Shown piece after piece: positions 1-10,911 of a DNA stretch of 64,000 bases. Source of the stretch: Torymus aiolomorphi. Lineage: Eukaryota > Arthropoda > Insecta > Hymenoptera > Torymidae. The DNA is taken from positions 92,690,128-92,754,127 of the forward strand of contig CM070875.1 of the NCBI GenBank assembly GCA_036365515.1. Direction: 5' to 3'. Below the pieces are notes generated by a model. It did no database searches. It saw only the letters and a list, made by a program, of their open reading frames with translations, and was not told the origin of the DNA. The position numbers and the translations under genes are program-made. Each line of letters starts with the position of its first letter. The stretch's first letter is position 1.

Positions 1-24
1 GGACCTTCGCGCAAGGGTACAAAT

Positions 25-747
25 CCCGAATAGCACAAGACGTTTTTTAAACGTCATTATGACGTCAAATTTTAAACCTCACGACGTCAAAAATATAAGT
101 TGATCAAACGTCATAAAAACGTCATAAAAACTTCATAAAAACTTCATAAAAAATCATAAAAACATCATAAAAACATCATAAAAACATCATAAAAACGTCA
201 TAAAAACATCATAAAAACGTCATAAAAACATCATAAAACCGGAATAAATACGTCATAAAGGCATTATACTCATATATTTTTCGAAATCTTTGGAATTAAT
301 CCATCTTTTTTTCTCGCTAGGTGGCGTCGAACAATCTCAAAGTAGAAAAATGAGGTTCAGTCTATAAGAGCAAATATTGAAAGAGAGGGTGGGGGGGGCT
401 TCTTCATACATAAATATTATACGCCTGCTTAGACATATATATATAAAGACATATATATAAATGACGTTTTTATGACGTTTTTTATGACGTTTTTATCACG
501 TTTTATATGACGTTTCTATAACGTTTATTTTATGTTCTTCCAACATTTTTCTAACGTCCTTCTAACAGATTTTTAACCTTTTTATGACGTCGAAAAAATG
601 AAAAGAAATATCGGTAGAAAAATACTGCGGACATTTTCAACGTCTTAGTGACGTTATTATGAAGTTTGAGCAACTTATATTTCTGACGTCGCGAGGTTTA
701 AAATTTGGTGTCATAATGACGTTTAAAAACGTCTTGTGCTATCCGGG
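25..747. mobile_element. Foldback/MITE-like element with long TIRs
   Basis: The ends are inverted copies (CCCGRATAGCACAAGAC outward), and the match continues for about 80 bp into both sides. The interior is made of short direct repeats of a cataaaaacat/cgtcataaaaa unit on the left (about 108-240) and their inverse on the right (about 455-540). Comparison with the intact copy near 8490-8505 shows the element split a gtacaaattcctgc sequence and duplicated the dinucleotide AT. No coding capacity is visible. It is a non-autonomous DNA element of unknown superfamily. Confidence 0.75.
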
Positions 748-1052
748 ATTCCTGCAAGCTCTTGTAGACTCTCGGGCGCTTCGGCAGGGCCACGCGCGCT
801 CGCGTTCGAAAATACTTCCTCGCAAGCTCGTGTAATCTTGCGCCGTCGCGTGATACCTCCCTATATTAATTTCATTATATACTGCGGCACTTCTTCCGTA
901 GAACCGGTTAAAACTTTAACCTGAATGCGGCGAGAGATGCGAATTTTACGTAAAAGTGCATCTGCACGATCAGATTGTATTGGTCGCAAGGTCCCTGCCA
1001 AATGTCAGTTTTTCACGTTAAAACTGTGGTAAACAATTGTGTAAAGCAATTG
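748..1052 (-). repeat. Repeat A, copy 1, part 1
   Basis: This segment is the reverse complement of about 8200-8505. It is continued by about 3435-3530 on the other side of the inserted transposon, and by bases 1-24 before the foldback element. Landmarks are the cattatatactgcggcacttcttccgta block and the ggttaaaactttaacc palindrome. Short ORFs through it are not conserved between copies and are not called. Confidence 0.7.
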
Positions 1053-3434
1053 AGGGGACGCGTGGAATAAGAGGCTAAGTCGACTTAGACCCTTTTTCCG
1101 CCCATCGGTTAAATGAGACAGATCATTACCTATCACCATGCAAAATATTACACGCCAAAAAATTTTTTTTCGGTGTTAAAATGAATGTTGTACATGGAAA
1201 ACGGGTCTAAGTCGAGTTAGACCGTTATTCCGAATATCGCTATAATAGTGTGAAATCCGTATCTGAAATATCACCTGTCATTATAAAAGCAGTATGTTTA
1301 CATTTTATCCTGCTTTCGTATACATAATAGGTACAGTGGTATGCTAAGTAGGATAATATGGTTACGCAACAGATAAAATTGTTATAAATGAATGTTGCAA
1401 ACAAAAATGTTTTGAGAAAATCTCAGCGAACGAGCAAGAAATATTATTCAATATATTCTATGATTTGAGAGAGAAAGAAAAGCAAGATTCGTTTATTTCA
1501 TCGTTACTGGCACGTCAAGAAATCAAGCAAAAACAATCGGACGTAATTAGTAAGCCTCGAGAATGTTCTTGGAATTATTCTGTAAAAATTAACGCAATCC
1601 CAACAAAAGTATGTAGACAATTTTTTCTAAGCGTTTTTAAAATTACAAAGAAACGATTACAAACAGTTTAATGTAAAATTAAAGTTAATAATGTTGATAT
1701 GGCCGATCTTCGTGGAAAACATTCCAACCGTCCACATAAACTTGACGTTGAGGTTTGCGAACTTGGATTAGAACATTTATATTCAATACCTCACGGAAAA
1801 TCGCATTATACTAATTCTGAAAGGCTATACTTTGAAAATCCAGATATAACTATAAAATCACTTCATGAATCATTTAAACTGTATTATTATGAAAAAAAGG
1901 ATATGGAATTAAAAATGTCATACTCTACTTATTGTAAATGGTATAAAGAAAATAGTCCCTTTTCTATTCATCAATCACGAACTGACACATGTGATTATTG
2001 TACAGAGTGTAAGCTAAAATTGTCAACAAATCCAAATGATTCTTGTAAAACCGAATATGATAAACATTTAGAAGCTGTTGAACAGTATTCGCAGATAAAA
2101 AAAAAAAATTTGAAAAATTGTAAAGTGCAAAAGGATATTGAAAGATTTACTTTCAATATCCTTTAACTTCAATATCTTTTAATGTATTTAACACAGAGCT
2201 TGTTATTGAATTTGACTATGGCCAGAATTTGCCGCTTCCTAAAATATCTGTTAGTGCACAATTCTACAAACGATTACTTTGGATGTTTATTTTCAATATT
2301 CACTGTCATAATGATTCAAACAGCACTTTTTTTTACATGCTAGAAAATGAATTTGGAAAAACTAGTAATTCTGTGGCGTCTTATTTGTATGAATTTATCA
2401 AAGACTATTTAGAAAAATACAATGTGAAAAAAAATAATTCTTCTATCAGATTCTTGCGGTGGACAGAACAAAAATATTACAATAACAAAGTTCTGTACAT
2501 GGTTGTCAAAAGCGTATAAAATAACTGTAGAGCAAATTTTTCCTGTGCGAGGACATTCTTTTAATCAGTGCGATAGAAATTTTGGTCTTTATGGAAAACA
2601 TAAAAAACGATTAGAAAACGTGTATAGAAAAGAAACGTCTGTTGAAATGTTACAAACATGTCGCCAAAATCCATCGCCATTCAATGTTGTTAATGGCTCC
2701 ATATTAATCAAAGACTGGGGGGTTAGAGATAGAAAAATTTTTTCGTAAAGTACCTTACTGCAAAGGCAAAAGATTTTCGATCCAAAAGTATGTCATTTTA
2801 TCGTACACAAAAAATGGCAATGTACAAGCATTTGAAGCGTATGATAAAAAATCTGTTATAGAGTTTAGTTTATTTTTATCATCGCATAAAAACTTAAAAT
2901 TTTGTTATGAAAAATTTAAAAAATCGACACTTCCAGTTTTAAAAAAAGAAAAAGTTAACGATCTGAAGTCGTTGTTAATTTACATTCCTAAAGAAGAACA
3001 GAGCTACTGGCAATCTCTATTAAAAAGTATTAAATCAAAATAAATAATTTATTTACAATTATTGTAAATAGAGTTAGTTATTATTAATTATTTTTTTAGA
3101 AAAATGTTTATATTAATGTTATTATTTTTGTTTTGACATTTAATTTGTGAAATAAAATTATATTTGCATTTTTTACTGATTAATCCTTGACCTACTTTAT
3201 TAAATTTGGATAATATTCGGAAAAAGGATCTAACTCATTTTTTTTTAATTCTTATAATTTTTTTTGTGGTTATATAATATATAAAAATTTTATCATAAAA
3301 TGTTTCATTCATTGTTAGCTTTCATTTGATAAAAGTTTTATTCATATTTATTAAGCCAATAAAAATTTTTATTGTTTTTTTGATTATCTCAAAATGTACG
3401 TTTTTGAGTTAGCCCCTTATTCCGAATAGCCCCT
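1053..3434 (+). mobile_element. DNA transposon with TIRs and CAATTG target duplication
   Basis: The ends form imperfect terminal inverted repeats: AGGGGACGCGTGGAATAAGAGGCTAA on the left, and the inverse of TTAGCCCCTTATTCCGAATAGCCCCT on the right. CAATTG lies at both 1047-1052 and 3435-3440. The uninterrupted repeat A copy near 8190-8205 shows the empty site with a single CAATTG. The interior holds a decayed transposase. The superfamily is not settled: a 6-bp duplication is not typical of mariner, hAT or piggyBac. Confidence 0.85.
1375..3043 (+). pseudogene. Transposase pseudogene of the D-x-C-x-G-Q-N-x-N family
   Basis: Pieces of one protein can be followed across several frames: a cysteine-rich start (INECCKQKCFEKIS), a block ending near 1671, a long block at 1699-2166 with a CDYC pair, then a block from about 2200. 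A shift in the poly-A run near 2430 leads into SDSCGGQNKN and RGHSFNQCDRNFG. The tail ends LLIYIPKEEQSYWQSLLKSIKSK at 3043. The order of blocks matches the minus-strand 621-aa protein at 5270-7135, and arthropod genomes carry many proteins of this DUF7869-like kind. Internal stops and at least two shifts mean no full product. Role: presumably excision and insertion of the enclosing element. Confidence 0.7.
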
Positions 3435-3530
3435 CAATTGAGCACTTTTGAGTTCGTCTGAGGTATGTATAAATGCAATTACATATAATTATGGTCATTA
3501 TATACTGCGGCACTTCGTTCGTACAAGGGA
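3435..3530 (-). repeat. Repeat A, copy 1, part 2
   Basis: This continues the reverse-strand repeat A copy broken by the transposon at 1053. It matches about 8105-8200 in inverse orientation, including the tatataatgaccataattat block. From about 3531 to 3720 the sequence is AT-rich with no recognised feature. Confidence 0.65.
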
Positions 3531-3723
3531 ATTTACGTTTAAACACTCATTTTTCTATGTACGCGATCAATTTTATCATAAAATTTGTGTATTATCAAAA
3601 TGTTAACTAAACCAGGATTGTTACTATTGCGCAAAAATAACCATTATGCTCTGCAAACGATTATAAACTTATCAATAATTTTTACTTGCTGTGTATAAAA
3701 AATAAATTCATGTCAATGTCCTT

Positions 3724-4480
3724 GTACGGAAGAAGTCTCTCAGTATATAATGAAATTAATATAGGAAGATGAGTTAAACTAACTTTTAGAACGTGCGAAC
3801 GAAAGCGTTAAGTTGCGTAAAGAGAATCGTGGTTAGTCGTTACCACACGCGATACTGGGCTCTTCAGTTTTTCTCACGGTCCGCGTGACGGCGCGTGATT
3901 ACGCGAGCTTGCGAGGAAGTATTTTCGAACGCGAGCGCTCGTGGCCCTGCCCAAGCGCATGGCTGAAATTTGTACCCTTGCGCGAAGATCCGGAGTCATA
4001 CGCGAGAGCGCAGGGGTATATCGACGGCTGAGCAGAACAGCATCGTAACCCGGCGCCCGGATGAAGAACGTCGCATCTTCACTCGTGGACGAACAACGTC
4101 GTATCTCACCGGCCTGTTGAAGAACGACATATCTCGCCGCGTGGAAGAAGAACGTCGTATCTTGCCGTATACTAGCCACGTACTGGCTGTAAACGCACCA
4201 AGATACGACGTTCTTCGTCCGCGCGGCGAGGTACGACGTTCTTCAATCGGGCGCCGAGATACGTCGTTGTTCCGCTCAGCCGTCGATATGCAAGGGCGCG
4301 GGGAATATGCTAGTGCGCGGGGTATGCGCGAGGGTATTCGTGAAGACGCAGGGCCCACACAAGCGCAGGTTCTTACGTGAGCTTGCGGAGATCCATACGA
4401 AGGCTCGTGGCTTCCTCCGCGCGTGCGCGGGTATTCACAAGTGCACGCGTCTTTTCCTGGGACTTTAATCAGTAAATCTT
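3724..4480 (+). repeat. Repeat A, copy 2, interrupted
   Basis: The segment matches 8343-8740 on the plus strand: the tacggaagaag..cagtatataatgaaattaatatagg block, then ttacgcgagcttg, gaacgcgagcgc and ttgtacccttgcgcgaagatccggagtcatacgc. It is broken by about 110 bp of unrelated sequence near 3778-3888 and by a small inverted-repeat insert at 4021-4286. Overlapping ORFs on both strands are byproducts of GC-rich repeats. Confidence 0.65.
4021..4286. mobile_element. Small inverted-repeat element (MITE-like)
   Basis: The ends TCGACGGCTGAGC and its inverse GCTCAGCCGTCGA bound 266 bp. TA or TATA lies on both sides. The corresponding position in the other repeat A copy (about 8545) lacks the insert. 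The interior repeats an aagaacgtcgtatct unit in both orientations, so the strand could fold into a long hairpin. Confidence 0.7.
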
Positions 4481-4599
4481 GTCGCGTGCTATTTTCGTAC
4501 ATGTAGATATACAAAAGCATATAAAATTAAGCGTGAAATCTTATATATCGCGCGTTCAAAGTTACAGAATAACCCCCCAGTGCGGACGAAGACTGAAGG

Positions 4600-5110
4600 T
4601 ATATCCGCTCGAGCACGGGCGCGCATGGCTCTATCCGCAAGCTCAAGGGCTCGATCACCGGGTAAATCCCAAATTCAAGAACACACACAAACTCACTCGG
4701 GAACGGAAGAGTTTTGTCACGTCCAACCTCACCCCTGGTGAAGCTAGTGCAAGTGAATCAGCTGTCTCGTAGGCTGGCTTCACTAGCGCGATGGAGTGAT
4801 AATCATTGCGGGCATGCGTTATCATCAAAGATGATACCAAAAATTTTCTCACAGGAGGATAAAGAGAGCGAAGTGATAAAAGAGAGCGCTACAATTGACA
4901 GTGGTACAAAAGAGTGGTCGAAGGGATTCGAAAGCTCAGCGTTCTGGAGAGCTACATTTGACACCGAGCAACGGGCAAAAAAGCAACCGTCTATCAAGGG
5001 AATTTTCGCCAAACGATATAAGCGTACACGCACAATGAAGAAACTTACTTCGTCCTCAACGACCTCAACCCTGACTCGTACTGAATATCCCACACTCTTT
5101 AAATGAATTA
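4600..5110 (+). other. Unassigned stretch with an open frame (4714-5106)
   Basis: The first 60 bp (cgctcgagcacgggcgcgcatggctct) match the block at 9940-9990 and belong to the local repeat family. A 130-codon plus-strand frame starts at 4714, and a 96-codon minus-strand frame overlaps it. Neither resembles a family I know. The plus frame is Ser/Thr/Lys-rich at the end with no membrane segment. It could be chance, an exon, or part of a repeat. Confidence 0.2.
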
Positions 5111-5269
5111 AATATAATTAATAAAGATGTTAAGATTAGGAAGAGATATTTTTCGACAAAATATTTTTTAAGTAAAAACTCTTAGTTTAAATAAATTTCT
5201 CATAACTTTATTATAAATATAACGAGCAAACAAAAAACAAACGAATTTATCATTTTCTAAATCTATTTT

Positions 5270-7135
5270 TTAATCTTCTTCGCTCTGATCTGAGTTTGCG
5301 CTATCGGATTCTTTCGGAGTGAATGTATTATAATAAGTATGATGATTTGGCGGTATTATATTGCTTTTGCACAAACATAGCAAGTCTTTTAACTTAGCAG
5401 CGGGTAAGCCTTGCTCACCCACGTAAGCTTTTTTTAAATTATATTTCTTGTTAATATTGATTTCGTATTTCGCAGATGCATAAACATACATAGAGAACAC
5501 GTGTTTATTCCTGTTCTGGCCAGCGCAATTGTCCGACCACAAAAGAAAATCTGTCACGCCCGGTGCAACCCGTTTTTCAATGTACTTAGCGTCACTTTCA
5601 CTCCACACATAACAACACCCTTCGTAACGTGCGACATCAAAAATAGTGAAGTTGTAGACCGCGAGCTTGCGCTTGTAATAAAGCGAACTAGCGTCTGATT
5701 TTGGTGTGCTCAAAACTTTCCGAAAATCGAATACAATCATACTCGTAGTTTCTTTTGTGTTTTCCGCTATTTCTTCGTCTTCCTTTTTTACGCTCCTTGC
5801 TTTTACTTTATTAATTATGTGTGCAGCATATTTTGCTTCTAATCCTTTTTTATTTTCAGCAGTAGCATTCACGTAGCCTACACATTGATCACATTGATCT
5901 TTTTTGGGGTGGAAAAAGCTGATGTTAAATTTCGTGTTGAAAACATCATAGTAATGATGTTTCGAGGCTATAGATTTTCCATTCTCTTTTGTCCATTGTT
6001 GATATAAGCGAAACATCTTACTCAAGCACAATCCCTCTTCTAAGTACTCACGATTTGAATCTTTTCTCGTGTAATGAGAATTCACGCGGGAGAACAAGTT
6101 TATATGTTCTACAATACTTTCAGTTATTTTCGGATCTATTTCCTTTGGTCGACTGTTCTTTGATGTGCTTCGCTTATCTTCCAATTTTTCTCCATTCCTG
6201 GTTTTTTTTAAAGCAGTGGTTATTATCTGTTTACTAATGGATAAGGTATATAGAAACATAAGGCGACAAACGGTAATTTTCTTATTTCGATAACAGATTG
6301 AATAAGTTCGAGTATATTCCATTTTAGACTTTGCAGTGCTTTCTTTAGGTAGATGTTCGGATAAATGCCTACATATGAAAGCATATTTTTTGCTTTGATC
6401 ACCGATTTTCCAATAGTCAGCAAAAGACGCCCCTCGTTTTTCTTCAGAAACTTTTTGTTCGCATTTTGATTTGCATCCTGGACCACACCCAATTTTTAAT
6501 TTGCGCGCAGGAACATTTTTTTTTGTTGATGAAGAAGTATACGCAAGACCAAGATTTGTTGCAGTCTTTGTAATATTTCTCTCCCATTTTTCAGGTTCAC
6601 GTCTTCTTTTTTTGGAAAGTTGCTCCTTAACTCTATGCTTCCTTTTTTCAAAATTAATATCAGTTTTCGATGTATTATCATTTTCAATACTATCACATGT
6701 TTTTTTGGAATCATTTTCAGAGAATTCTTGATCATCTGAACTACAAAAAACTTCATCATTTTGAAAATCCTTACAAACAGAATCCGACTCACTATTTACT
6801 ACTATAGAATCAGTATTCACAATATTTACAGTATTACGTACATTTTCGAAATTTGCACGCTCAAGCAAATTAGAATCGGAATTTGATACACCCATGGTAG
6901 TATGACACGTGAAATCCATTGACGAATTTCCAATATCTTCGCCGATAAAAGATGCGTACGATTCATTTGGGGACTCAAGTGTAGGTAGATCAACTCCGAT
7001 ATTCGTCATACTCGTGTCGGTCATTAAATAGCATGGGGGCATCTCGTTATTATTTATCCGCGTTACGTTTTCCTCACAATGTTCTACATTTTCTATTGTA
7101 GAGACGGCCCATTTATCCATGTCACATAATTCCAT
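5270..7135 (-). CDS. Transposase-derived protein, internally deleted, 621 aa, fully open
   Basis: The frame is open for 621 codons. The first ~170 residues are acidic and low in complexity, followed by a basic stretch (KRKHRVKEQLSKKRRRE, about 165-180). A cysteine-rich block near 215-230 (CGPGCKSKCEQKVS) corresponds to CKQKCFEKIS in the pseudogene at 1375-3043. A paired-cysteine motif (DQCDQC) and LLWSDNCAGQNRNKH follow. The C-terminus (KLKDLLCLCKSNIIPPNHHTYYNTF) matches the usual family ending, but roughly 130-150 residues, including the GHSxNxxDRxFG motif of the relative, are missing between KHVFSMYVYA and the tail. No TIRs were found around it. It may be a deletion derivative or a domesticated gene, since the frame survived where every other transposase here is broken. 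Confidence 0.6.
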   Translation of the reverse strand: MELCDMDKWAVSTIENVEHCEENVTRINNNEMPPCYLMTDTSMTNIGVDLPTLESPNESYASFIGEDIGNSSMDFTCHTTMGVSNSDSNLLERANFENVRNTVNIVNTDSIVVNSESDSVCKDFQNDEVFCSSDDQEFSENDSKKTCDSIENDNTSKTDINFEKRKHRVKEQLSKKRRREPEKWERNITKTATNLGLAYTSSSTKKNVPARKLKIGCGPGCKSKCEQKVSEEKRGASFADYWKIGDQSKKYAFICRHLSEHLPKESTAKSKMEYTRTYSICYRNKKITVCRLMFLYTLSISKQIITTALKKTRNGEKLEDKRSTSKNSRPKEIDPKITESIVEHINLFSRVNSHYTRKDSNREYLEEGLCLSKMFRLYQQWTKENGKSIASKHHYYDVFNTKFNISFFHPKKDQCDQCVGYVNATAENKKGLEAKYAAHIINKVKARSVKKEDEEIAENTKETTSMIVFDFRKVLSTPKSDASSLYYKRKLAVYNFTIFDVARYEGCCYVWSESDAKYIEKRVAPGVTDFLLWSDNCAGQNRNKHVFSMYVYASAKYEININKKYNLKKAYVGEQGLPAAKLKDLLCLCKSNIIPPNHHTYYNTFTPKESDSANSDQSEED

Positions 7136-8040
7136 GTTTAAACAAATCTATGTTAAAAATAAAAATTCATGTTTACCCCAAGTTTTTTAATGTAAAAAAA
7201 CATTTGCGAAGTTCCGATGATATGTACAGTCTATGTAATGGCAGTATTATGTAAGTATTAATAAGTATCATACCATTATAAAAAATTAAAGCCCGAATCG
7301 TGAGTCAGACACGAGTATACTATTTGATTGTGATTTTTTCAATTTGAAATATAAATATGAATATACTACAAAATTAAAATTAAATTCTGAGAGAATAATC
7401 AGCGCATGAAAACGATCGATATAAATAAATCACGAGGTTAATAAATAATAAGGTATTTCATTTTGCAAACGTTAAGAAAATTCGACTTACTTTTTCATAA
7501 AGCTTCCATTAACGTATTGTTTAAGCTCTAGTGGTTATGAGAGGCTTCTGGGTGAACGGCTCCTAAGAGAACGTTGAACGTTTTTTTCGTTCTGAAGATT
7601 TAGCGGGCTCGTTTTGTCTTTTCTTGTATAGTAATGGCTTTATCGAACTACGGCGTGCAGCAATGAGCTTTGGTTGGCGAATGTTCCGTTTTCGGCAGAT
7701 CGAATAACCCTTTATACTCCCTTTATTTTATCTCGCAAAAAAGAAACGAGCATCATCGGGTATCAACTCGTCGTTCAGATACATCGATTACGCTATGTTC
7801 TGTATTCGCTTTGTAAGTTCATTAAAGGAGTCAAATATGTATTATTTTGTTATAATTATGAATCTCTTTTTATGAAAAATTATATGAAAAATTTTGTACA
7901 ACATATGGGATGAGCTTTTTTTATGCTTGTAAATTGAGTAGAAAATCGTTCATTTAGAACATGCATCGTTCTAGCGAGAAATAAAATTATTTACCGCGTA
8001 CGTGAATTTCGAAGCGTCGAAGAAGTGTCAAAAGGCAGGA
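7136..8040. other. Intergenic stretch, no gene recognised
   Basis: This is AT-rich sequence upstream of the 621-aa ORF. A short GC-richer part near 7520-7800 could hold a promoter, but no core elements stand out. A 79-codon frame at 7674 looks like chance. The repeat A copy starts shortly after. Confidence 0.3.
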
Positions 8041-8757
8041 ATTTTTCCGATGCACTTTTACGTAAAGTTCGCATCCCTCTCCGAATTTAGGTTAAAGTTT
8101 TAACCGGTTATACGTACGAAGTTCCGCAGTATATAATGACCATAATTATATATAATTGCATTTATACATACATCAGACGAACTAAAAAGTGCTCAATTGC
8201 TTTACACAATTATTTACCACAGTTTTAACGTGAAAAACTGACGTTTGGCAGGGACCTTGCGACCAATACAATCTAATCGTGCAGATGCTCTTTTACGTAA
8301 AATTCGCATCTCTCGCCGCATTCAGGTTAAAGTTTTAACCGGTTGTACGGAAGAAGTGCAGCAGTATATAATGAAATTAATATAGGGAGATCTCACGCGA
8401 CGGCGCGAGATTACGCGAGCTTGGGAGGAAATATTTTCGAACGCGAGCGCGCGTTGCCCTGCCGAAGCGCACGAGAGCCTACAAGAGCTTGCAGGAATTT
8501 GTACCCTTGCGCGAAGATCCGGAGTCATACGCAATAGCGCAGCGGTACATGCAAGGGCGCAGGAAATACGTGAGGGCGCGAAGTATGGGCAAGGGTATTC
8601 GTGAAGACGCAGGGCACACACAAGCGCAGGTTCTTAGGTGAGATTGCGGGGATCCATATGAGGGCTCGTGGCTTCCTCCGCGCGCGCAAGGGTATTCACA
8701 AGTGTGCGCGTCTTTTCCTGGGGCTTTATTCAGTAGTTTATTCAGTAGTTTATTCAG
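8041..8757 (+). repeat. Repeat A, copy 3, most complete
   Basis: This copy is the reference for two empty sites: it lacks the inserts seen at 25-747 and 1053-3434. It carries a direct subrepeat about 230 bp apart (about 8050-8145 and 8282-8372) containing ttttacgtaaa.ttcgcatc, ggttaaagttttaaccggtt and a cagtatataatga end. It ends with GC-rich units shared with 4370-4470 and 10010-10135, then three copies of agtttattc. Its class is unknown. Confidence 0.7.
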
Positions 8758-9266
8758 TGACACAGTTTTACACGCACATCAATTTTTCTTATGAGAATTG
8801 AACATGGGAAAAATGGACGAAAAGTGGTCATTGATGATTAATCAATAGCAAGCTATTCAAGCGGCTAAAACAAATTTCACAAAAAAGCGATTAAAGTGGA
8901 AGAAAAGAGCTGTAATTTGAGACAGGAATCGTTCAAATCGGTCGATTCTGTGCGAAGCTACGTGAATTTGAAAATGGCGGAAAATGACGAAAAATGACCA
9001 AAATTTTAAGAATTACGTGGATTTGGGAAAAGTTGCTCATTTTTCGTCATTTTGAAATTCACATAGCTTTGCACGGAATCGGCCGATTTTAACGATTCCA
9101 GTCTCAAATTACAGCTCTTTTCTTCCACTTTAATCGTTTTTTTGTGAAATTTGTTTTAGCCGCTTGAATAGCTTGCTATTGGTTAATCATCAATGACCAC
9201 TTTTCGTCCATTTTGCCCATGTTCAATTCTCATAAGAAAAATTGATGTGCGTGTAAAACTGTGTCA
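8758..9266. mobile_element. Foldback element with ~240-bp arms
   Basis: TGACACAGTTTTACACGCACATC at the left end is the exact inverse of the right end. The arms 8758-9000 and 9030-9266 match almost throughout, leaving a spacer of about 30 bp. No coding sequence is present. It abuts the 3' end of repeat A copy 3. Confidence 0.8.
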
Positions 9267-9335
9267 TAAGAAAGATTTCTTGTGTTGGAAAGTTTTCTCG
9301 TGTATTGTGTAGCATACAGAAAAAAACCTTCTTCC

Positions 9336-9870
9336 ACAGGTGAGGCGTTTCACGACAACTGTCCTAGCGCGCGGCGCGCGAGCCCCAAAACCTGCTATTT
9401 CTAACTCATGTTTACGATACTAAAAATACTTTAAAAAATTGTTTGATATGTGTTTTCGACGTATTTTTTCCTCAGCTTTCCAGTGATGTTGGTAGTCTTT
9501 TCAAAATTTTCTATTTTCATCTTCAAAAACTCTTTTGCATTCTATTTCTCGCAAAAAACATCTCGGGCACTCTTTGGAAAATATCCTTTCCTACGTAAAA
9601 AATGCTCAGCTTTCGATCTAGAGGGTCAAAAAAAATATTAAAAATACACTTTTTGAGATATAACATGTTTTGTACTTTTTGAAGGTGAAAATTGAAAATT
9701 TCGGAAAAACTGCTTACGTCATTGGAAAGCTGAGGAAAAAATACGTCGAAAACGCTTATCAAACAATTTTTTCAAATATATTTTAGTATCATAAACGTGA
9801 GTTAGAAATAGCACGATGTGGGGCTCCAAGAGCGCGCGCTGGGACAGTTAACGTGAAAAGCCTCAGGTGT
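9336..9870. mobile_element. Inverted-repeat element with ~200-bp arms
   Basis: The left arm (from acaggtgaggcgtttcac) is repeated in inverse near 9650-9870. Shared blocks are gctatttctaactca, caaacaattttt and tacgtcgaaaacac/acgtattttttcctcagctttcca. Divergence between the arms is higher than in the neighbouring foldback, which suggests an older insertion. No ORF is supported. Confidence 0.7.
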
Positions 9871-9939
9871 GCCTCAAAATTTTTTTTTTGTTTTCTTTGA
9901 CCCACTGTTCTGTAGAAAATCCTGACAATTGCTCATATA

Positions 9940-10140
9940 CGCTCGAGCGCGGGCGTGCATGGCTCTGTCCGCAAGCTCAAGGGTTCGATCACTGCGAGGG
10001 TATTCATGAAGACGCGGGGCACACACAGGCGCAGGTTCTTACGTGAGCCTGCGGGGATCCATACGAGGGCTCGTGGCTTCCTTCGCGATCGCAAAAGTAT
10101 TTGCAAGTGCGCGCGTCATTGCCTGTGGCCTTATTCTGGG
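9940..10140 (+). repeat. Repeat A 3' fragment
   Basis: This matches 4604-4660 joined to 8595-8735 (gagggtattc.tgaagacgc.gggcacacac and gatccata.gagggctcgtggcttcct). It is a truncated copy. Confidence 0.6.
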
Positions 10141-10199
10141 GCCCTTATCTGGGGACCAACTCTTAACCCCCCTAGTTACGTAATATGCTATTTTTACCG

Positions 10200-10880
10200 C
10201 TAAATAGTGTTATCGCCTGCCTTCGTTTACTCGTAGATATACTCTTATGTAAAATTTGTATTTTATTAAGGTGTTTATTGCCTGCCTTCGTTTATGTGTA
10301 GGTACTGTTACGTGTAGATACACGTAGGAATATAGAAGAATGAAATAAGCAATGCGTCCAATTACAATATGACCCCGATTAGTAGAAAGCCAAGCGGTGA
10401 CGACCGTGGCTAGATGATAGCATTTCTGACTCGCGAGTCTGCGGCTCTGGTTCAAGCCCATGAGGGTCCATCACATTTTATTATTAAAAGTTGCGATAGC
10501 TCCCGCGTAACAAACAGTACACTTTTATGTAAAATGTTTAGTTTGTTGAGGCGTTTATCGTCTGCCCGCGTTCCCATGTTAATTCATTCAAGTAACTTTG
10601 TTATGCTCGTGAATATAGGAAAATTTTTTCGCAAAACTCACCTCCTAAGCCTCTTTTGTGTTTGATTTTTCTATTTTATTGAGGTATTTATAGCTTTCCC
10701 ACTTTTACGAATAAATACATTTTTACGCAAAACTCTCATTTCCGTGGTTTCAAGACTGTGTCTTTTTAACACTGTCCACGTTCACGAGCAGATACAATTT
10801 TACGTAAAGCTCGCCTTCCTTACAATTTTCGCCCTGACGAAACTGACTGAGAATTTCATGTTGATATAATATAACAATAA
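10200..10880. repeat. Degenerate tandem-repeat region
   Basis: Related units with ttatgtaaaattt, gtattttattaaggtgtttat and cgcctgccttcg recur about every 75-150 bp at 10208, 10270, 10520, 10670 and 10790. Divergence is high. A tRNA-like segment sits inside at about 10390-10470. Confidence 0.45.
10388..10472 (+). repeat. tRNA-like / SINE head segment
   Basis: TGGCTAGATGATAGC resembles an RNA polymerase III A box. GGTTCAAGCCC, about 35 bases later, resembles a B box. The anticodon stem and T stem are imperfect (a base appears lost in the T arm), so it is not called as a working tRNA. A tRNA-derived SINE head or tRNA pseudogene fits best. Confidence 0.4.
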
Positions 10881-10911
10881 GCTTTTTTATAACGCCACCT
10901 TCCAGCAAAAA

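Noticed and set aside
112..240. A regularly spaced array resembling CRISPR
   Set aside because: The units are 10-11 bp without unique spacers and form one arm of a foldback element.
3874..4520. Overlapping 100-170-codon frames on both strands
   Set aside because: They run through repeat A and a hairpin insert, are not kept in the other repeat copies, and have no family resemblance.
10388..10472. A working tRNA gene
   Set aside because: The stems are imperfect and the T arm seems to lack a base, so only a tRNA-like or SINE segment is claimed.
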